The notes beneath the pieces were generated by a model. That model was given only the letters and a program-made list of their open reading frames with translations. It was not told where the DNA came from and ran no database searches. Shown piece after piece: positions 30,156-31,654 of a DNA stretch of 31,654 bases. Origin of the DNA: Branchiostoma floridae (taxonomy: Eukaryota > Chordata > Leptocardii > Amphioxiformes > Branchiostomatidae); assembly GCF_000003815.2 (NCBI RefSeq), contig NC_049993.1, positions 17,445,745 through 17,477,398 of the forward strand, in the 5' to 3' direction. The translations under genes were made by a program, and so were the position numbers. Numbering within the stretch: position 1 is the first letter of the stretch; the number at the start of each line of letters is the position of its first letter.

Positions 30156-30435
30156 ATCTGTTTTTCATTTATCAATACAGGTGTATTTATCATTGCCAAG
30201 GTCTATTTAAATATTGAAGTTCATCTATAATCGTCATCTAAATCTCCATCTACTGTCAAAATATGTGTCAACTAACACCCAATATCAAATTTGAATTTAT
30301 TATCAGTACGTCCTATGTCGCTTATTTTCTGTTACATATGACCATGTACATAACTTTATTCATATGTACATGTCTCACACTCGGAACACTTGTAAATATG
30401 CATATATTCAATTTGCTTGCTATACCTTGCCAACC

Positions 30436-30441
30436 AATAAA
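30436..30441 (+). terminator. AATAAA poly(A) signal, rolling stone-like gene 2
   Basis: This canonical signal lies about 430 bases after the stop codon. Confidence 0.55.
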
Positions 30442-30704
30442 GTGTCAGTATAAGATTATATTAGAATGTTTATAATTGATTTTTATTAAATAAGAGCATT
30501 TGACTTTGAGTATAGTACTATCCCCTTGCCTTCCTTTGAAATCCAAAATTGTCTTCAGCTTGACTTTGCCTTACCTTTGTTCTCTTTCGAATCAAAATTT
30601 TCTTCAGTCTGAAATTGTCTTACAACGTTTCCGATTGGACATCTGAAATTGTCCTCATTCATAGCTAGAGTATAAAAGATCTGTTTCTTCCAGATCACTT
30701 CTGT

Positions 30705-30746
30705 GTCACTGACGAAAACTGGTGGATTCCAGTTGAAACGTCTGAC
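30705..30746 (+). ncRNA. Candidate minimal hammerhead-ribozyme-like motif
   Basis: In order: GTCA (30705-30708), CTGACGA (30709-30715), one extra A, stem AACTGG/CCAGTT (30717-30722 with 30729-30734) and loop TGGATT. Then come GAA (30735-30737), ACGT (30738-30741), C (30742) and TGAC (30743-30746). The outer GTCA/TGAC pairs as stem I, and CUGANGA and GAA are the conserved core. The palindromic ACGT is a minimal stem III, as in dimeric hammerheads of retroelements such as Penelope-like elements. The extra A before stem II departs from the consensus, so activity is unproven. Confidence 0.45.
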
Positions 30747-30759
30747 CGTTTCCAAATCC

Positions 30760-31654
30760 ATATCCAGTTGCTTGAGTAACTGCTTTTTGGCATACCCCCG
30801 TCTCCTGTTTTATTATGGATATAATCTAAGTGTACTATCTATGTGATAGTCTATTACTTGTCGAATATTCCAGTCACTGTCTGAAACGCGAGGCACAAGC
30901 TGAACCAACCAAAATAAAGAATTTGTACAATTTCGTTATTGCCCCACATTCTGGAGGGGATTCCAAATTACCTGTAGCAATGTCGGTACGTGGGAACCAG
31001 CAATTCAAAAGGTAACATGATTTGAGTGTGAATATCGGATTGCAAAATTGCGAGATAGACATTTAGGATGAAGTCTGTCACAGAAAAGAGCTATCACCCC
31101 AGATGATTATTTCCCCAAGTTGAAACGTTTAACGTTACAAATATTGAAAATAGACAGTTTCGTAGCATACGTTGTATGGGACTCATTATGGAAAATCCCA
31201 GCCTTGCAAGGAATTTGCAATACATACGATCTCCGTAAGAGGACGCTATACGCGCCCTACGTCTCCTCAACTCTTTGCATGTACATGACGTTTCATCTTT
31301 GTTTCGTACGAGAAAGCCTTTAGTATACACTGAAACTTTCAATCTTATAGTCCCCATTGTGTGATGAACATGTAACAGTTACTTGTTTGTGACCCCCCCC
31401 CCTCCTCCATATACACAGATAACCTTTGTAAGATACAAAACAAGGCCTTCCGCAAATTATAAACCTGTTCACTGTGGAAGTATGAATGTTACAAAATACA
31501 AAGAAAAACGAGAGAAGATAACTATAGAATAAAGAGAACTATAGAATACAGAGAACTTTAGAATAGAGAACATTCCAAAGACCGATGTTCTAAAATAGCG
31601 CTGCATGACGTCATGCCAAAGGGCGCGGTGTATGACCTGACCCTGACTCAGTGA
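30760..31654. other. Right-end non-coding stretch
   Basis: No exon was recognised. A short tandem repeat (about 17 bases, 'agagaactatagaata') lies at about 31520-31568. A CRE palindrome TGACGTCA is at 31606-31613 and an AP-1-type TGACTCA at 31644-31650. They could belong to a promoter of a gene beyond the window, but nothing here shows that. Confidence 0.4.

Overview
This window looks like animal nuclear DNA, most probably from a lancelet (Branchiostoma) or a close invertebrate deuterostome. The genes are split by GT-AG introns and have AATAAA signals. The gene set is ependymin-related, rolling stone-like, Gla/EGF-type and aldo-keto reductase. Intergenic and intronic DNA is full of minisatellites and short inverted-repeat elements. 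There is no prokaryotic operon, CRISPR array or phage. Most long open frames are chance or repeat-driven; the genes had to be rebuilt from exons.

Left third (1-11.3 kb): almost entirely tandem repeats. A ~57-bp minisatellite lies inside a pair of perfect 23-bp inverted repeats. A 12-bp minisatellite is flanked by a second inverted repeat. A ~60-bp minisatellite contains a block duplication. A ~330-360-bp satellite, including a 1.07-kb tandem duplication, carries a conserved box. One non-satellite island (9100-9225) may be an exon.

Middle (11.3-19.7 kb), minus strand: the last two coding exons of an aldo-keto reductase (12773-11853) lie about 0.4 kb beyond the stop codon of a complete eight-exon gene (17430-13183). 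That gene encodes a 321-residue secreted protein: signal peptide, vitamin-K-type propeptide, shortened Gla-like module and several EGF-like modules. A dead copy of one of its exons and an ~893-bp transposon-like element lie upstream of it.

Right (19.7-31.7 kb), plus strand: a five-exon ependymin-related gene (19716-21988), then two tandem rolling stone-like membrane protein genes (23714-26152 and 28112-30008). The two share exon structure and a CRE palindrome about 117-119 bp before each start codon. Fold-back elements and several hairpins resembling hammerhead ribozyme cores are scattered here; the best is at 30705-30746.

The genes do not form an obvious pathway. Three encode secreted or membrane proteins and one a cytosolic reductase. 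The points most worth following up are the Gla-like gene, the orphan reductase exons and the hammerhead-like motif.
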